64,000 nucleotides of DNA from CBDEGR01 sp965237895 (GTDB taxonomy: Bacteria > Acidobacteriota > Terriglobia > UBA7540 > JAPUME01): the NCBI GenBank assembly GCA_965237895.1, contig CBDEGR010000002.1, forward strand, positions 248,001 through 312,000, read 5' to 3'. Of this stretch, positions 1 to 8,465 are shown piece after piece (within the stretch, counting starts at the first letter, position 1; each line of letters begins with the position of its first letter). The translations under genes and the position numbers were made by a program. The notes under the pieces are model-generated. The model did no database searches. It saw only the letters and a program-made list of their open reading frames with translations, and was not told the origin of the DNA.

Positions 1-1
1 C

Positions 2-295
2 GCCGCGGCCGAAAACGCCAACATTATCTTCGGCGCCGTGCACGATGAAGCGATGAAGGATTACCTGAAGATCACCGTCATCGCCACCGGCTACAAGGCG
101 GACCGCTTCGGCATCTCGCGCAGTGCCGCTACATCCACCGTCCGCAGCGCCAAGCAGACCGTGAAGAGTTTGATGGCGAGTAAAGAGAAACTGCCTGTCG
201 AAGCCGTGCCGAAAAATCTCTCCGCCGCGCTTCCTTCCGACGACCTGGAGATCCCCGCCTTCCTCCGCCGCCGTACAACCGTGCCGAGGGATTAG
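2..295 (+). CDS. ftsZ: cell division protein FtsZ, C-terminal part
   Basis: Partial gene cut by the left edge; 97 codons and a stop remain. FtsZ is the tubulin-like GTPase that forms the division ring at midcell. The visible part opens with AENANIIFGAVHDE and KITVIATGY, the signature of the last strands of the FtsZ C-terminal domain. A variable linker of about 40 residues follows. The gene ends with DDLEIPAFLRRR, the conserved C-terminal peptide that binds FtsA and ZipA-type membrane anchors, and a short basic tail. The GTP-binding domain lies outside the window. A strong hairpin just downstream probably ends the transcript, so ftsZ would be the last gene of its cluster. Identification is secure. 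Confidence 0.95.
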   Translation, partial: AAAENANIIFGAVHDEAMKDYLKITVIATGYKADRFGISRSAATSTVRSAKQTVKSLMASKEKLPVEAVPKNLSAALPSDDLEIPAFLRRRTTVPRD

Positions 296-305
296 GTTTT
301 CTTCT

Positions 306-343
306 TTCGGCTGGCGCAGACCTGAAGGTCTGCGCCAGCCGAA
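306..343 (+). terminator. perfect 17-bp hairpin after ftsZ
   Basis: Two 17-nt arms (306-322 and 327-343) are exactly complementary around a TGAA loop. The hairpin starts 11 nt after the ftsZ stop. It is flanked by a pyrimidine-rich stretch on the left and only a weak T-rich stretch (TCTTTT, 353-358) on the right. A transcription terminator is the most likely role. The lack of an immediate T-run leaves an mRNA-stabilising hairpin or a palindromic repeat possible. The following 220 nt, up to the methylase start, hold no recognisable gene. Confidence 0.6.
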
Positions 344-566
344 GATTAGAGAATCTTTTCCCACCCTTGCTACCTTCCTACGCCCTACAGGCTCCGGAAG
401 GCAAACCGCACGGATGGGGCATTCGCGCTACTCCTCTGTGGCAGAACAAGAAGTAAAATGAAGTAAGATGTATAGCCGAGTGCACTATCCTTTGTGAGAC
501 AAAAATAATCAAATTTAGTAGACTTCGAACCGAAGAAAACCATACAAACAGGAGGAAATCAAGGCA

Positions 567-1641
567 GTGCATCGCTCTTCAGTTCATCAGGAAGTTTTGC
601 TTCCCGACGTGCTCGCTAGGTTCCCTTCCAGCCGATATCAGGGAAGTAAAAATAGGTTGGTTGATTGGATTTGGACCCAGATTTCGGCCTTACCTTTTAC
701 TACCTGCCTAGATGCGTTCGGAGGAACCGGTACCGTTGCCTACCGCTTAAAACAAGAGAGCAAGGTTGTCACATATAACGATTTGTTGAAGTTCAACTAT
801 TTCATTGGCTTTGGACTCATTGAAAACAACTAGACCCGTTTATCGCAGGAAAAAATTGATTTCCTCCTGTCGAAACACTCTCAAATTACATATCCCAAAC
901 TTGTCCAAGAAACTTTCTCGGGCTATTACTTCACGGACGAAGAAAATTCTTGGATTGACCAAACCCTGACCAACATCCGCCAGCTTTCAAACTCATACGA
1001 ACTCGCGATTGCTTTCTTTGCACTTTGCCAAGCCTGTTTAGTAAAACACCCCTTACAATCTATTTCATAGAAAAAATCTTTACATACGCTTTGCCGATGT
1101 GAAGAGATCTTTTGGAAACAAAGCAAGTTGGGATCGACCTTTTGAAGATTGGTTTCGAATTTTTGTTGAAGAAGCAAATAGAGCAGTATTTGATAACGGA
1201 CAGAAAAATAAGGATATAAAATATGACGCAATTACTGTGCCTGGGACATATGATTTGGTATATATCGATACGCCTTATATTTCTAGGCGAGGGGTCGGAG
1301 TAGATTATTTCTCCTTTTACCATTTTCTCGAAGGGTTAACAATATACGATGAATGGACCAAGTATATCGATTTTAGGTCCCGGCATCGTCGTCTAAAGCA
1401 AACTCCCTCCGTCTGGGCCAACAAACGAAAGATCACACAGGCCTTTGACCGCTTGTTTAACAGATTTCGGGAGAGCATCTTAGTTGTTTCGTATCGGAAA
1501 GATGGCATTCCGTCCGAGCTTGAACTAACGCGTCTTCTTCGGAAATATAAGCGTAATGTTCGGGTGGAGCACTTTGGTCGATACAAATACGTCCTTTCCA
1601 CTAATTCTGAATCCGGTGAAATTCTATTAATCGGGACTTAA
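567..1641 (+). pseudogene. DNA N6-adenine methyltransferase of a type II R-M system, broken
   Basis: The reading frame starts at GTG 567 behind AGGAGG. It shows a D12-class adenine methylase: the YQGSK S-adenosylmethionine-pocket motif, DAFGGTGTVAY (FxGxG motif I), and DTPY at the catalytic DPPY position. An in-frame TAG at 831-833 interrupts it, after which homologous sequence continues in the same frame. The C4 tract at 1049-1052 then needs one C removed to rejoin the second half (LFHRKNLYIRFADV, RSFGNK). Repaired length is about 357 residues. The gene directly precedes an EcoRV-like nuclease, so its likely role was protection of the same site. It is clearly more AT-rich than its neighbours, which suggests horizontal transfer. 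Two lesions make activity unlikely unless they are assembly errors. Confidence 0.85.
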
Positions 1642-1644
1642 CTC

Positions 1645-2404
1645 TTGCAGAAGAAAACAAAATTCGTTCAAGAGTTCCGAAAAAATCTTCGTGGACACTT
1701 ACAGGAATTTAACAAAACACTTTCAACTGACTCAGGCGATTGGACAGTAAAGGGATTCATCGACGTCTACCGGAACATCTATACCATCTCACGCGATACT
1801 AAAGTTATATCAAAGATTATTGAATTAATGCTGTTCCCTCTCGTCTCGCAATTCGCAAGCAAACATAACTACAGGATGGTCCTCAGTGAACACCAAAACC
1901 ACTATTCGAACATCACCTTTATCACTCCGAATAAAATAAAGATCGCTCTTGATCTCAAGAGTACGTATCGATCCAGTCAAGACAGGGTCAATGGTTTCAC
2001 ATTGGGTGCGTTTACAGGTTATTTCAGGCAGCGAAGCTCAACAAAAAAACCGTGACCTTTCCATACGGAGATTACGCTGGACATTTTGTTTTAGGAATAA
2101 TCTACAGCCGCGAAGAAGAAGATCTTCAGTCCGGCAGCGAAATCGGGGTTCATCCCATTGATAAACTGCTGGAAATTTTATCAGTGGCTAGGGATTTTTA
2201 TTCCTAATCCAAGAGAAGTGGCAAATAGCCAGCGATCACCCCGGAAGTGGTAATACCAAGAACATCGGCTCAATTAAGGGAATTGACTCCCTCATGAAGG
2301 GTAAAGGTCCCTTTGCTAAGTACGGGAAAAAGACATTCGATGACTATTGGATGAACTATATGACTAGGGATATGGCACGAGCTATCGATTCTGTCGTTCC
2401 CTAA
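1645..2404 (+). pseudogene. EcoRV-like type II restriction endonuclease, frameshifted
   Basis: The start is TTG at 1645, 4 nt after the methylase stop. The translation aligns by eye with EcoRV along its length: SRDTKVISKIIEL, HQNHY (Q-loop region), KIALDLKSTY (the IDIK catalytic segment), FTLGAFTGYF, and after two frame corrections FPYGDYAGHF and GSGNTKNIGSI, the recognition R-loop that reads GATATC. Two single-base losses explain the breaks: A7 at 2043-2049 should be A8, and T5 at 2195-2199 should be T6. Repaired length is about 253 residues against 245 in EcoRV. The residue equivalent to catalytic Asp74 is Asn (NHYSN instead of NHYPD), while the equivalents of Asp90 and Lys92 remain. AT-rich composition supports recent acquisition. 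It is probably a dead nuclease. Confidence 0.87.
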
Positions 2405-2523
2405 AGGAATCTTCAAGAATACTTTTCATGGAAAAAAAGCAGTTTGGAAGGTAGATCATTGTCTCGTTAGACATTTGCCCGCCCGATGCAAGAATTCCGA
2501 TAGGGATATTAATATTTTAGGGT

Positions 2524-3795
2524 TTACGTCCGATACAGTGAATTAATCTTGATGTAGTCCTCGGTCAGGTCGCAGGTCCAGAAGCGCGCGGAGGCTTTGC
2601 CCTGGTGGAGGTCCACCAGTAGATGGACTTCTTTTTTGTTCATGCGCCGCCCGGCTTCGGCCTCATCGAACTTCACCGGCTGCCCGCGGCGGCACAAGGT
2701 CATTCCGCCGACGCGGATTTCAGCCTTGGCCGCGTCCACCCGCGCGCCCGAGTATCCCACCGCGCAGAGAATGCGTCCCCAATTCGGGTCGGCCCCAGCC
2801 AGCGCGGTCTTGACCAAGGCGGAGCCGGCAACGGCGCGTCCGGCAAGCTCGGCATCCGCCGCGTTGCGCGCGCCGCGAACCTCGACTTTCACCACGCGCG
2901 TAGCGCCCTCGCCGTCCTCGACAATTTTCCATGCCAGCACCCGGCACAACTCCTTCAGCCCGGCCAATACTTTTTTGTAGTCAGGCGTTCCGCGCCGGAC
3001 GGCGGGCCGGCCTGCCGCCCCGTTCGCCAGCATCGCCACCGTGTCGTTGGTGGAGGTGTCGCCGTCGACGGTGATGCGGTTGAAGGTTTCATTCACCGCC
3101 TCGCGCAGCATAGCCTGCAGCGCACCTTTTTCAATCGCAAGGTCGGTCGTAATGTAGGCCAGCATAGTGGCCATGCGCGGATGAATCATGCCGGAACCTT
3201 TGGCGATGCCGGCAAGGTGAACCGTTTTCCCTCCAGTTTTTTTATTATCAAATTTATTTTTAGTATCAAACCGGTTTTTAGTATCAAATCGGCCCCGCAG
3301 CACAGCCGACTTCGGCACGGTGTCGGTGGTAAGGATGGCGGCGGCGACATCGTCCGCCCCCGCCACAGTCGAAAGATTCTCCTTCAAGCCGGAAAGCCGG
3401 TTTACGATCAGCGCCGGGTCGAGCGGCAGGCCGATGACGCCGGTCGAGCAGACCATCACTTCGCGCGGAGAGATACCCAGCACCTTCGCCGCTGCCTGCG
3501 CCGTCAGACGGCAGGTCCGCTCTCCGGGGCGGCCCGTGCAGGCGTTGGCGTTGCCGGAGTTGACGACGACGGCACGCAGGCGGCCGCGGCTTGCCGCCAG
3601 ATTCTTGCGGGAAAAGACGACCGGCGCGGCTGCCACCCGGTTCGTAGTGAAGACGGCGGCCCCACGCGTACCGGGGACATCGGAGACAATCAGCGCCAAG
3701 TCAAGGCCGCCCGAGGTTTTTTTTATTCCGGCCGAGGTTGCCGCCGCGCGGAATCCTGCCGGGGTGGCAATGTTGCCTTCCACAAATTTCCACAT
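2524..3795 (-). CDS. argJ: bifunctional ornithine/glutamate N-acetyltransferase ArgJ
   Basis: Arginine biosynthesis, cytoplasmic: transfers acetyl from N-acetylornithine to glutamate, and in bifunctional forms also uses acetyl-CoA. The 423-residue product has the oxyanion-hole region (CSTGVIGLPL) and the self-cleavage and nucleophile motif KGSGMIHPRMATMLAY, whose Thr becomes the N-terminal nucleophile of the beta chain. Strong matches continue through TFNRITVDGDTSTNDT and DPNWGRIL. Unusually, an insert of three hexapeptides, (R/K)FD(T/N)K, sits between the SAVLRG strand and KTVHLAG, encoded by an AT-rich 3 x 18 bp tandem repeat. It lies in a surface-loop position, so activity is probably retained. 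The start ATG gives the usual N-terminus (ATPAGFRAAATSAGIK). The argR-argG pair lies about 60 kb away at the other end of the window. Confidence 0.95.
   Translation of the reverse strand: MWKFVEGNIATPAGFRAAATSAGIKKTSGGLDLALIVSDVPGTRGAAVFTTNRVAAAPVVFSRKNLAASRGRLRAVVVNSGNANACTGRPGERTCRLTAQAAAKVLGISPREVMVCSTGVIGLPLDPALIVNRLSGLKENLSTVAGADDVAAAILTTDTVPKSAVLRGRFDTKNRFDTKNKFDNKKTGGKTVHLAGIAKGSGMIHPRMATMLAYITTDLAIEKGALQAMLREAVNETFNRITVDGDTSTNDTVAMLANGAAGRPAVRRGTPDYKKVLAGLKELCRVLAWKIVEDGEGATRVVKVEVRGARNAADAELAGRAVAGSALVKTALAGADPNWGRILCAVGYSGARVDAAKAEIRVGGMTLCRRGQPVKFDEAEAGRRMNKKEVHLLVDLHQGKASARFWTCDLTEDYIKINSLYRT
3239..3292. repeat. 3 x 18-bp tandem repeat inside argJ
   Basis: Units lie at 3239-3256, 3257-3274 and 3275-3292. 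The last two differ at one base and the first is more diverged. On the minus strand they encode the hexapeptide (R/K)FD(T/N)K(N/K) three times. Since 18 is a multiple of three, the argJ frame is preserved. Confidence 0.9.
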
Positions 3796-3909
3796 GGTTC
3801 TTAGTCCTAAGTAAGCCCGTAAGGATGTATAAAACGCAACCAGCTATAGTAACAAAGTCAGCGCTTTTTCAGGTGCGACGGCTTCTGAAAAAAAAGGGGG
3901 GGAGGGAGG

Positions 3910-4920
3910 TTATTTCGCGGGAGAAAAGCCGAATGATGAGTCGCCTTTCGGACGATTCCAGACGTAGGCGCCGAAGCGGCGGAGGGTGCGGAATCCCAAC
4001 CGTTGGTAGAGCCGAATGGCGGGGGAGTTCTCGTCCGTCACCGTCAGCGAAATGTTCCGATATCCGTCGCGGCCCAGCCTTCGCACGCAAGCGCTCAACA
4101 GAGAGGACCCGATCCGCCGGCCCTGGAAATGTGGGGCGATGCAGACCTGGGGAATGTGGCCGTTCGCCTTGCCGACGGAAGTCACCAGCACCGCTCCGCA
4201 GATCATCCCGCTCGGCACATGCACCGCCACCAGGGAAGCGTCGCGGTGAAACTCCCCGCAGCCGCGATGCCGGGTGACGTTCTCAATCACTTGCAGGGTT
4301 CCGCGCGGCGAAAGGTACTGCAGATTGATCCGGCTGTCGACGTGCTCCCGGTAGGCGTCCTGCACCAGCACGGCTAAGGCCCGTTCGTATTTGCCGTCCC
4401 ACGGGCGAAGAGCAATCTGTTCGCCGGAAGGAAAAGAACTTTCAGCCCCGTGTTCGAGGTTGAGCATCATAAAGCGGCGGGGAAAGACATGGAATCCGGC
4501 CTGCTCGAAGCAATTCCGCAGATCATCGGAGGGGAAGGGCGGAAGCTGAGCCTCGATGCGCTCTATTCCCGATGTCTGTTGCAAGGAGCGGATGACACGT
4601 CCAAGCAGGAGACGGCCGTAGGCGGCGCGGGAGACCCGCGAGCTCACAAAAAGATTTCCGATGGTGGCCTTCTTGCCGTCGAAAACGAAGAACCCGTAGC
4701 CGAGCGCCTCGGAGTCTTCAAAGATGCTGTAACCGGACAGGCACCCCTCGTCCAGGCAGTTCCGGATCAGCCGGGAGATCAGATGGTAATCCCAGTGGAA
4801 CTCCCGCTTCCAAAAACCGGTCTCCTCATCCAGCAAGTCAGCCAGATGGCAGGAGCTGAGATGGTGCAGATCGATAAGCTGTGTCGCCAAAAATCCTCCG
4901 CTACCCGGAGCGCCGCCCAA
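3910..4920 (-). CDS. tandem GNAT-family N-acetyltransferase
   Basis: 336 residues with two GNAT folds in a row. The C-terminal half (about 170-325) has the acetyl-CoA signature QGRRIGSSLLSA after strand VCIAPHF, then TVTDENSPAIRLYQRLGF, the usual GNAT motif B. The N-terminal half (about 30-160) shows a weaker version (GNLFVSSRVSRAAYGRLLLGR) and may be structural. The substrate cannot be told from sequence; mycothiol-synthase-like and ribosomal-protein-modifying enzymes share this double layout. It is transcribed away from the TPR gene and towards argJ, with a 114-nt gap. The first residues (MGGAPGSG) are atypical, so a start a few codons inside is possible. Confidence 0.8.
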   Translation of the reverse strand: MGGAPGSGGFLATQLIDLHHLSSCHLADLLDEETGFWKREFHWDYHLISRLIRNCLDEGCLSGYSIFEDSEALGYGFFVFDGKKATIGNLFVSSRVSRAAYGRLLLGRVIRSLQQTSGIERIEAQLPPFPSDDLRNCFEQAGFHVFPRRFMMLNLEHGAESSFPSGEQIALRPWDGKYERALAVLVQDAYREHVDSRINLQYLSPRGTLQVIENVTRHRGCGEFHRDASLVAVHVPSGMICGAVLVTSVGKANGHIPQVCIAPHFQGRRIGSSLLSACVRRLGRDGYRNISLTVTDENSPAIRLYQRLGFRTLRRFGAYVWNRPKGDSSFGFSPAK

Positions 4921-5100
4921 AAATCCCTATGCCTTAAAGGATACCTCAACCCGGGCGCGGATTAAACCCCCGGAAACGTCGGTCACCGAAAAAGGTCCGT
5001 CTGGCCTCCGTCCTGCCTCCGAACGGGCAATTCGGCCCTCGCCGACAGGACCTCAGCTCGCCTTCTGCTTCCCTCTGCCCCTCTCTACCCCCCCCTCAGT

Positions 5101-5130
5101 TTGACGGATGGGCTTCGAGTTTGCTATAAA
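5101..5130 (+). promoter_or_regulatory. sigma-70-type promoter for the TPR/glmU genes
   Basis: TTGACG at 5101-5106, an 18-nt spacer and TATAAA at 5125-5130. It is the only good promoter in the 358-nt gap between the GNAT gene and the TPR start at 5279. It would give a leader of about 140 nt. The rest of the gap is pyrimidine-rich and shows no gene. Confidence 0.6.
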
Positions 5131-5278
5131 CCGTAACAATACTGTTCACCAAGAGGAGCCGCGCCGAGTCCCGGGTCAGGTCCATCATGGGTTCCGAATC
5201 TACGAGTTGCGAGCCGGGGCTAGCTCAAATCCGCGCCATCCGCGCCCAAAGCAGCAAAGACGAGGCATTAAAGAAAAC

Positions 5279-5785
5279 ATGGCAGAAAAACAACGGATCA
5301 ACAAGGAGCTGGCCCAGAGCATCAAGAACTATGAAGCCGCCCTCCGGCTTTTCCAAAAAGAGAGTTATGAAAAGGCCGCCGAGTTGTTCCAGAAGCTAGC
5401 CGAAGGTACGATTTTGGAGGTGGCTTCCCGCGCGCGAATCCATCTTAGCGTCTGCGAAGAGAGGCTTCACCCGGCCAGCCCCGAACTGAAATCGGCGGAC
5501 GACCACTATGAATACGGAATCAGGCAACTGAATATCCGGGCGCTGGAGCCGGCCTTGGAGCACTTTGCGCGGGCCGACAAGCTCCAACCCGATCAGGATC
5601 ACATCAAGTTCGCCCTGGCGGCGGTCCATTCCCTTTCCGGCAATCTTGACGCGGCGATCGAGGCGCTGGGAGAAGCCGTGCGGCTGAACCCCACGAACGC
5701 CTTACACGCCCGTCGCGACGAGGATTTTCGCCCGCTCGAGGAAGACTCTCGATTTCAAGAATTAGTCACCAGCAAGCGTCTCTAA
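5279..5785 (+). CDS. small tetratricopeptide-repeat protein
   Basis: 168 residues from ATG 5279; the frame is open back to 5108 but the upstream residues look non-coding. Helical repeats are visible: NYEAALRLFQKESYEKAAELFQKLAEG, then YGIRQLNIRALEPALEHFARADKLQP and LAAVHSLSGNLDAAIEALGEAVRLNP, about three TPR units. The tail (PLEEDSRFQELV) resembles the C-terminal cap of many TPR proteins. There is no signal peptide, so it is likely a cytoplasmic scaffold. It probably shares a transcript with glmU, whose start is 57 nt downstream. Function unknown. Confidence 0.7.
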   Translation: MAEKQRINKELAQSIKNYEAALRLFQKESYEKAAELFQKLAEGTILEVASRARIHLSVCEERLHPASPELKSADDHYEYGIRQLNIRALEPALEHFARADKLQPDQDHIKFALAAVHSLSGNLDAAIEALGEAVRLNPTNALHARRDEDFRPLEEDSRFQELVTSKRL

Positions 5786-5825
5786 GCGGCGCGACTCCCC
5801 GCCGGGCGTTCCCATCAGCAAGATG

Positions 5826-5857
5826 GAAATGAGCACATCGAAATGACCACATCGAAA
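5826..5857. repeat. 14-bp tandem duplication spanning the glmU start
   Basis: Units 5826-5839 and 5840-5853 differ at one base, and a third partial copy follows. Each full unit contains an ATG. The first ATG (5829) opens a five-codon frame (MSTSK) whose TGA overlaps the glmU ATG at 5843 as ATGA. The duplication therefore created a possible mini-cistron directly coupled to glmU. Confidence 0.85.
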
Positions 5858-7288
5858 CGGGACGTGAGCGTAGTCGTTCTGGCAGCCGGGCTGGGGACGC
5901 GCTTCAAATCGAACCGGGCCAAGCTGCTCCATCCGCTCGCCGGCAAGCCCCTGGGCCGTTATCTGCTCGACACCGTCCGGCAACTGACTCCGCAGAAAAT
6001 CTATATGATCGTCGGCCATCAGGCCGATCAGGTACGGGAAGCGCTGGCCGGCCCCGACCTTGAATTCGTTCCCCAAAAACAACAACTCGGCACCGGGCAC
6101 GCGTTGCAGATTGCGCAGCCGTATCTTGAAAAGGACACCGCCGCTCACGTGCTGGTCCTGGTGGGCGACGTTCCGTTGATTCGCAAAGAGACGCTCGAAG
6201 ATTTTCTTGACGCCCACCGCAAGCAGCGCGCCGCCGGCAGCGTGCTGTCGGTTCGATTGGAAAACCCCGCCGGGTACGGACGGGTGGTGCGGCGGGGGGG
6301 CGCGTTCCTCGGCGTTGTCGAAGAGAAGAACTGCACGCCGGCCCAGAAGAAGAACCGCGAGATCAGCACCGGCATTCTCTGCTTCGACCGCAAGAAACTG
6401 CTGGCGCATATCGGCCGGCTCAGCAATAAAAATCCGCAGGGGGAATATCTTCTGCCCGACCTGCTCACGATCTTCCGCCGCAAGAAGTTCCGCCTCCACG
6501 CGTTCGAAGCCTCGGACCCGAAAGAGGTCGAAGGGGTGAATGACCGGGCCGGCCTGGCCCGCGCGGAAAAGCGCATTCGCCGCCGGAAGCTCGAATCCTT
6601 GATGCAGTCGGGGGTGAGCGTCATCGACCCCGACAACACATATGTCGACCTGGAAGTCGAAATCGGCCCGGATACGGTTGTCGAACCCGGCGTCAGCCTG
6701 TTCGGTGAAACCCGCATTGGGGCCGATTGCCTGATCCGTTCCTATTCAACCCTACAGAATTGCCGCGTCGGCGACCGTACCGTAATCCAACCCTGTTGTT
6801 GCATTACCGACACCCAGATCGCCTCCAACTCTCTTATTGGCCCTTTCGCCAACCTGCACCACGGCACTCAAATCGGAGCCGACACCCGAATCGGAAACTT
6901 TGTGGAAGTGAAAAATTCTTCCGTGGGACAAGGCTCCAAAGCCGCTCATCTGACTTACCTGGGCGACGCTACGTTGGGCAAGAAAGTCAACATCGGCGCG
7001 GGGACGGTAACCTGCAACTACGACGGGAAGAAGAAATTCCCTACCCACATTGAAGACGGCACTTTCATCGGCAGCGGGAGCATGTTGGTGGCGCCGATTC
7101 GAATCGGGAAAAATGCCTACGTCGCCGCCGGGTCCACCGTGACCAAGGATGTCCCCGACGGGGCGCTCAGCATCGGCCGCGCACACCAAGTGAACAAGGA
7201 AGGTTGGGCGGAAAAGAAAAGGGACAAAGAAGCCGGCGCACCGGGTAAGCTTTCCACGCCGCCCTCCACGAAAGAAGAAAATTCTTAG
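5843..7288 (+). CDS. glmU: bifunctional GlmU: N-acetylglucosamine-1-P uridyltransferase / glucosamine-1-P acetyltransferase
   Basis: Makes UDP-GlcNAc in the cytoplasm for peptidoglycan and lipid A: acetylates glucosamine-1-P, then couples it to UTP. The N-terminal 235 residues are the pyrophosphorylase: LAAGLGTRF loop, KLLHPLAGKP, QQLGTGHAL, VGDVPLI and EEKNCT. A left-handed beta-helix of hexapeptide repeats follows (IGPDTVVEPGV, IGADCLIRSY, IGAGTVTCNYDG). The acetyltransferase His is in KAAHLTYLGD. Length (481) is normal for the family. ATG 5843 gives MTTSKRDVSVVVLAAG; the duplicated ATG 14 nt upstream is out of frame. The C-terminal tail is lysine-rich and charged. Its stop overlaps the stop of the convergent aminotransferase gene by 4 nt. 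Confidence 0.97.
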   Translation: MTTSKRDVSVVVLAAGLGTRFKSNRAKLLHPLAGKPLGRYLLDTVRQLTPQKIYMIVGHQADQVREALAGPDLEFVPQKQQLGTGHALQIAQPYLEKDTAAHVLVLVGDVPLIRKETLEDFLDAHRKQRAAGSVLSVRLENPAGYGRVVRRGGAFLGVVEEKNCTPAQKKNREISTGILCFDRKKLLAHIGRLSNKNPQGEYLLPDLLTIFRRKKFRLHAFEASDPKEVEGVNDRAGLARAEKRIRRRKLESLMQSGVSVIDPDNTYVDLEVEIGPDTVVEPGVSLFGETRIGADCLIRSYSTLQNCRVGDRTVIQPCCCITDTQIASNSLIGPFANLHHGTQIGADTRIGNFVEVKNSSVGQGSKAAHLTYLGDATLGKKVNIGAGTVTCNYDGKKKFPTHIEDGTFIGSGSMLVAPIRIGKNAYVAAGSTVTKDVPDGALSIGRAHQVNKEGWAEKKRDKEAGAPGKLSTPPSTKEENS

Positions 7289-8442
7289 CCGTTTAAATTT
7301 CTCTTCAACTCCTCCACAACCTTTTCCAATTGCTTCTTTGTCAGTTGTGGATGTACGGGCAGGGAGAGGATTCTGCTGGCCAAGTCCTCGCTTACGGGCA
7401 GAGGAGTTGCGGGCTGCGGGGCAAATGCAGGCTGAAGGTGCAGCGGAGAGGGATAGTAGACCGCCGTCGGGACTCCCGCTTCTTGCAACTTCCTGCGAAG
7501 CGCTGTTCGCTGTTTCTCGGGGGAATCTCCGGTAAGCAACACGGAAAATTGGTTGTAGGAGTGTTCGACGCCTTCGGAAACATACGGCACGGTGAGCCCG
7601 TCCACCTCCTTCAACCGGGAGGAAAGAAACTCGGCATTCTCCCGCCGTCGACGGAGGAACTCGTCCAGTCGCTTCAATTGGCCCAGGCCCAGCGCTGCCT
7701 GTACATCCGTCATCCGGTAGTTGAAGCCGAGTTCCGGGAAAATATATTCATCGCCTTGCCCGTGGTTCCGCAGGCGAAGACATTTCTCGTAGAGAGCGGC
7801 ATCGGAAGTCGCAATCATCCCTCCCTCGCCCGTGGTCATGTTCTTCGACGGGTAAAAGGAAAAGCAGACGGCATCCGGGAAACCGCCGACATCGTTACCC
7901 TCGAAGCGAGTCCCCTGCGCCTGCGCCGCGTCCCAGACAATGCGCAAGCCGCGCCGCTCAGCCAGGGCCTGGTACCCGGAAACGTCGCAACTGTTGCCGA
8001 ACAGATGGACGCCCGCAAGGAGTTTCGTTTTCGGCGTGATCCTTCGCTCGGCGTCGGCACCATCAAGCGTAAACGTCTTCGGGTCTACGTCGCAAAAGAG
8101 GGGCCGCGCCCCGGCGGTCACAACCATGCTGGCGGTGGCAATAAACGTGAAAGAAGGAACCAGGACCTCGTCGCCCCCCCTGGCGTCGGTGGCTTCGAGC
8201 AATGAAAGGTAGGCCAGATGCAACGCCGCCGTGCCGGAGTTGACCGAGACGGCAAACCGCGCGCCGACTTTGGCCGCGAAAGCCTCTTCGAACTCCCGGC
8301 ACAGCGGACCTTCGCGAAGCCGTCCGCTGCGCAGCACCTTAGAAACACGCTCCAGGTCCTCGGCGGCAATCGACGGCGAACCCATGGTAATTTCTTCGGC
8401 TGCTTCACTCACGATTGAATTCCCTGTCCTCATAACAGCCAT
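7285..8442 (-). CDS. DegT/DnrJ/EryC1/StrS-family PLP aminotransferase
   Basis: 385-residue sugar-aminotransferase type. It uses pyridoxal phosphate and glutamate to aminate a nucleotide-linked keto sugar, typically for surface polysaccharide. Seen: MGSPSIAAEDLERVSKVLRSG start region, SGTAALHLAYLS (phosphate-binding), DEVLVPSFTFIATASM, DAAQAQGTRF (the Asp that contacts the PLP ring) and FSFYPSKNMTTGEGGM with the Schiff-base Lys. The end (SEDLASRILSLPVHPQLTKKQ) is typical. A start at the inner ATG (8385) would also fit the family. It ends tail-to-tail with glmU, a source of UDP-GlcNAc, which suggests but does not prove a nucleotide-sugar substrate. No glycosyltransferases lie beside it. Confidence 0.9.
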   Translation of the reverse strand: MAVMRTGNSIVSEAAEEITMGSPSIAAEDLERVSKVLRSGRLREGPLCREFEEAFAAKVGARFAVSVNSGTAALHLAYLSLLEATDARGGDEVLVPSFTFIATASMVVTAGARPLFCDVDPKTFTLDGADAERRITPKTKLLAGVHLFGNSCDVSGYQALAERRGLRIVWDAAQAQGTRFEGNDVGGFPDAVCFSFYPSKNMTTGEGGMIATSDAALYEKCLRLRNHGQGDEYIFPELGFNYRMTDVQAALGLGQLKRLDEFLRRRRENAEFLSSRLKEVDGLTVPYVSEGVEHSYNQFSVLLTGDSPEKQRTALRRKLQEAGVPTAVYYPSPLHLQPAFAPQPATPLPVSEDLASRILSLPVHPQLTKKQLEKVVEELKRNLNG

Positions 8443-8465
8443 CCGAATGGAAATCGATGTGACCT

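Noticed and set aside
2623..3804. 393-residue frame antisense to argJ
   Set aside because: High-GC shadow frame opposite a strongly conserved gene; no domain and no ribosome site.
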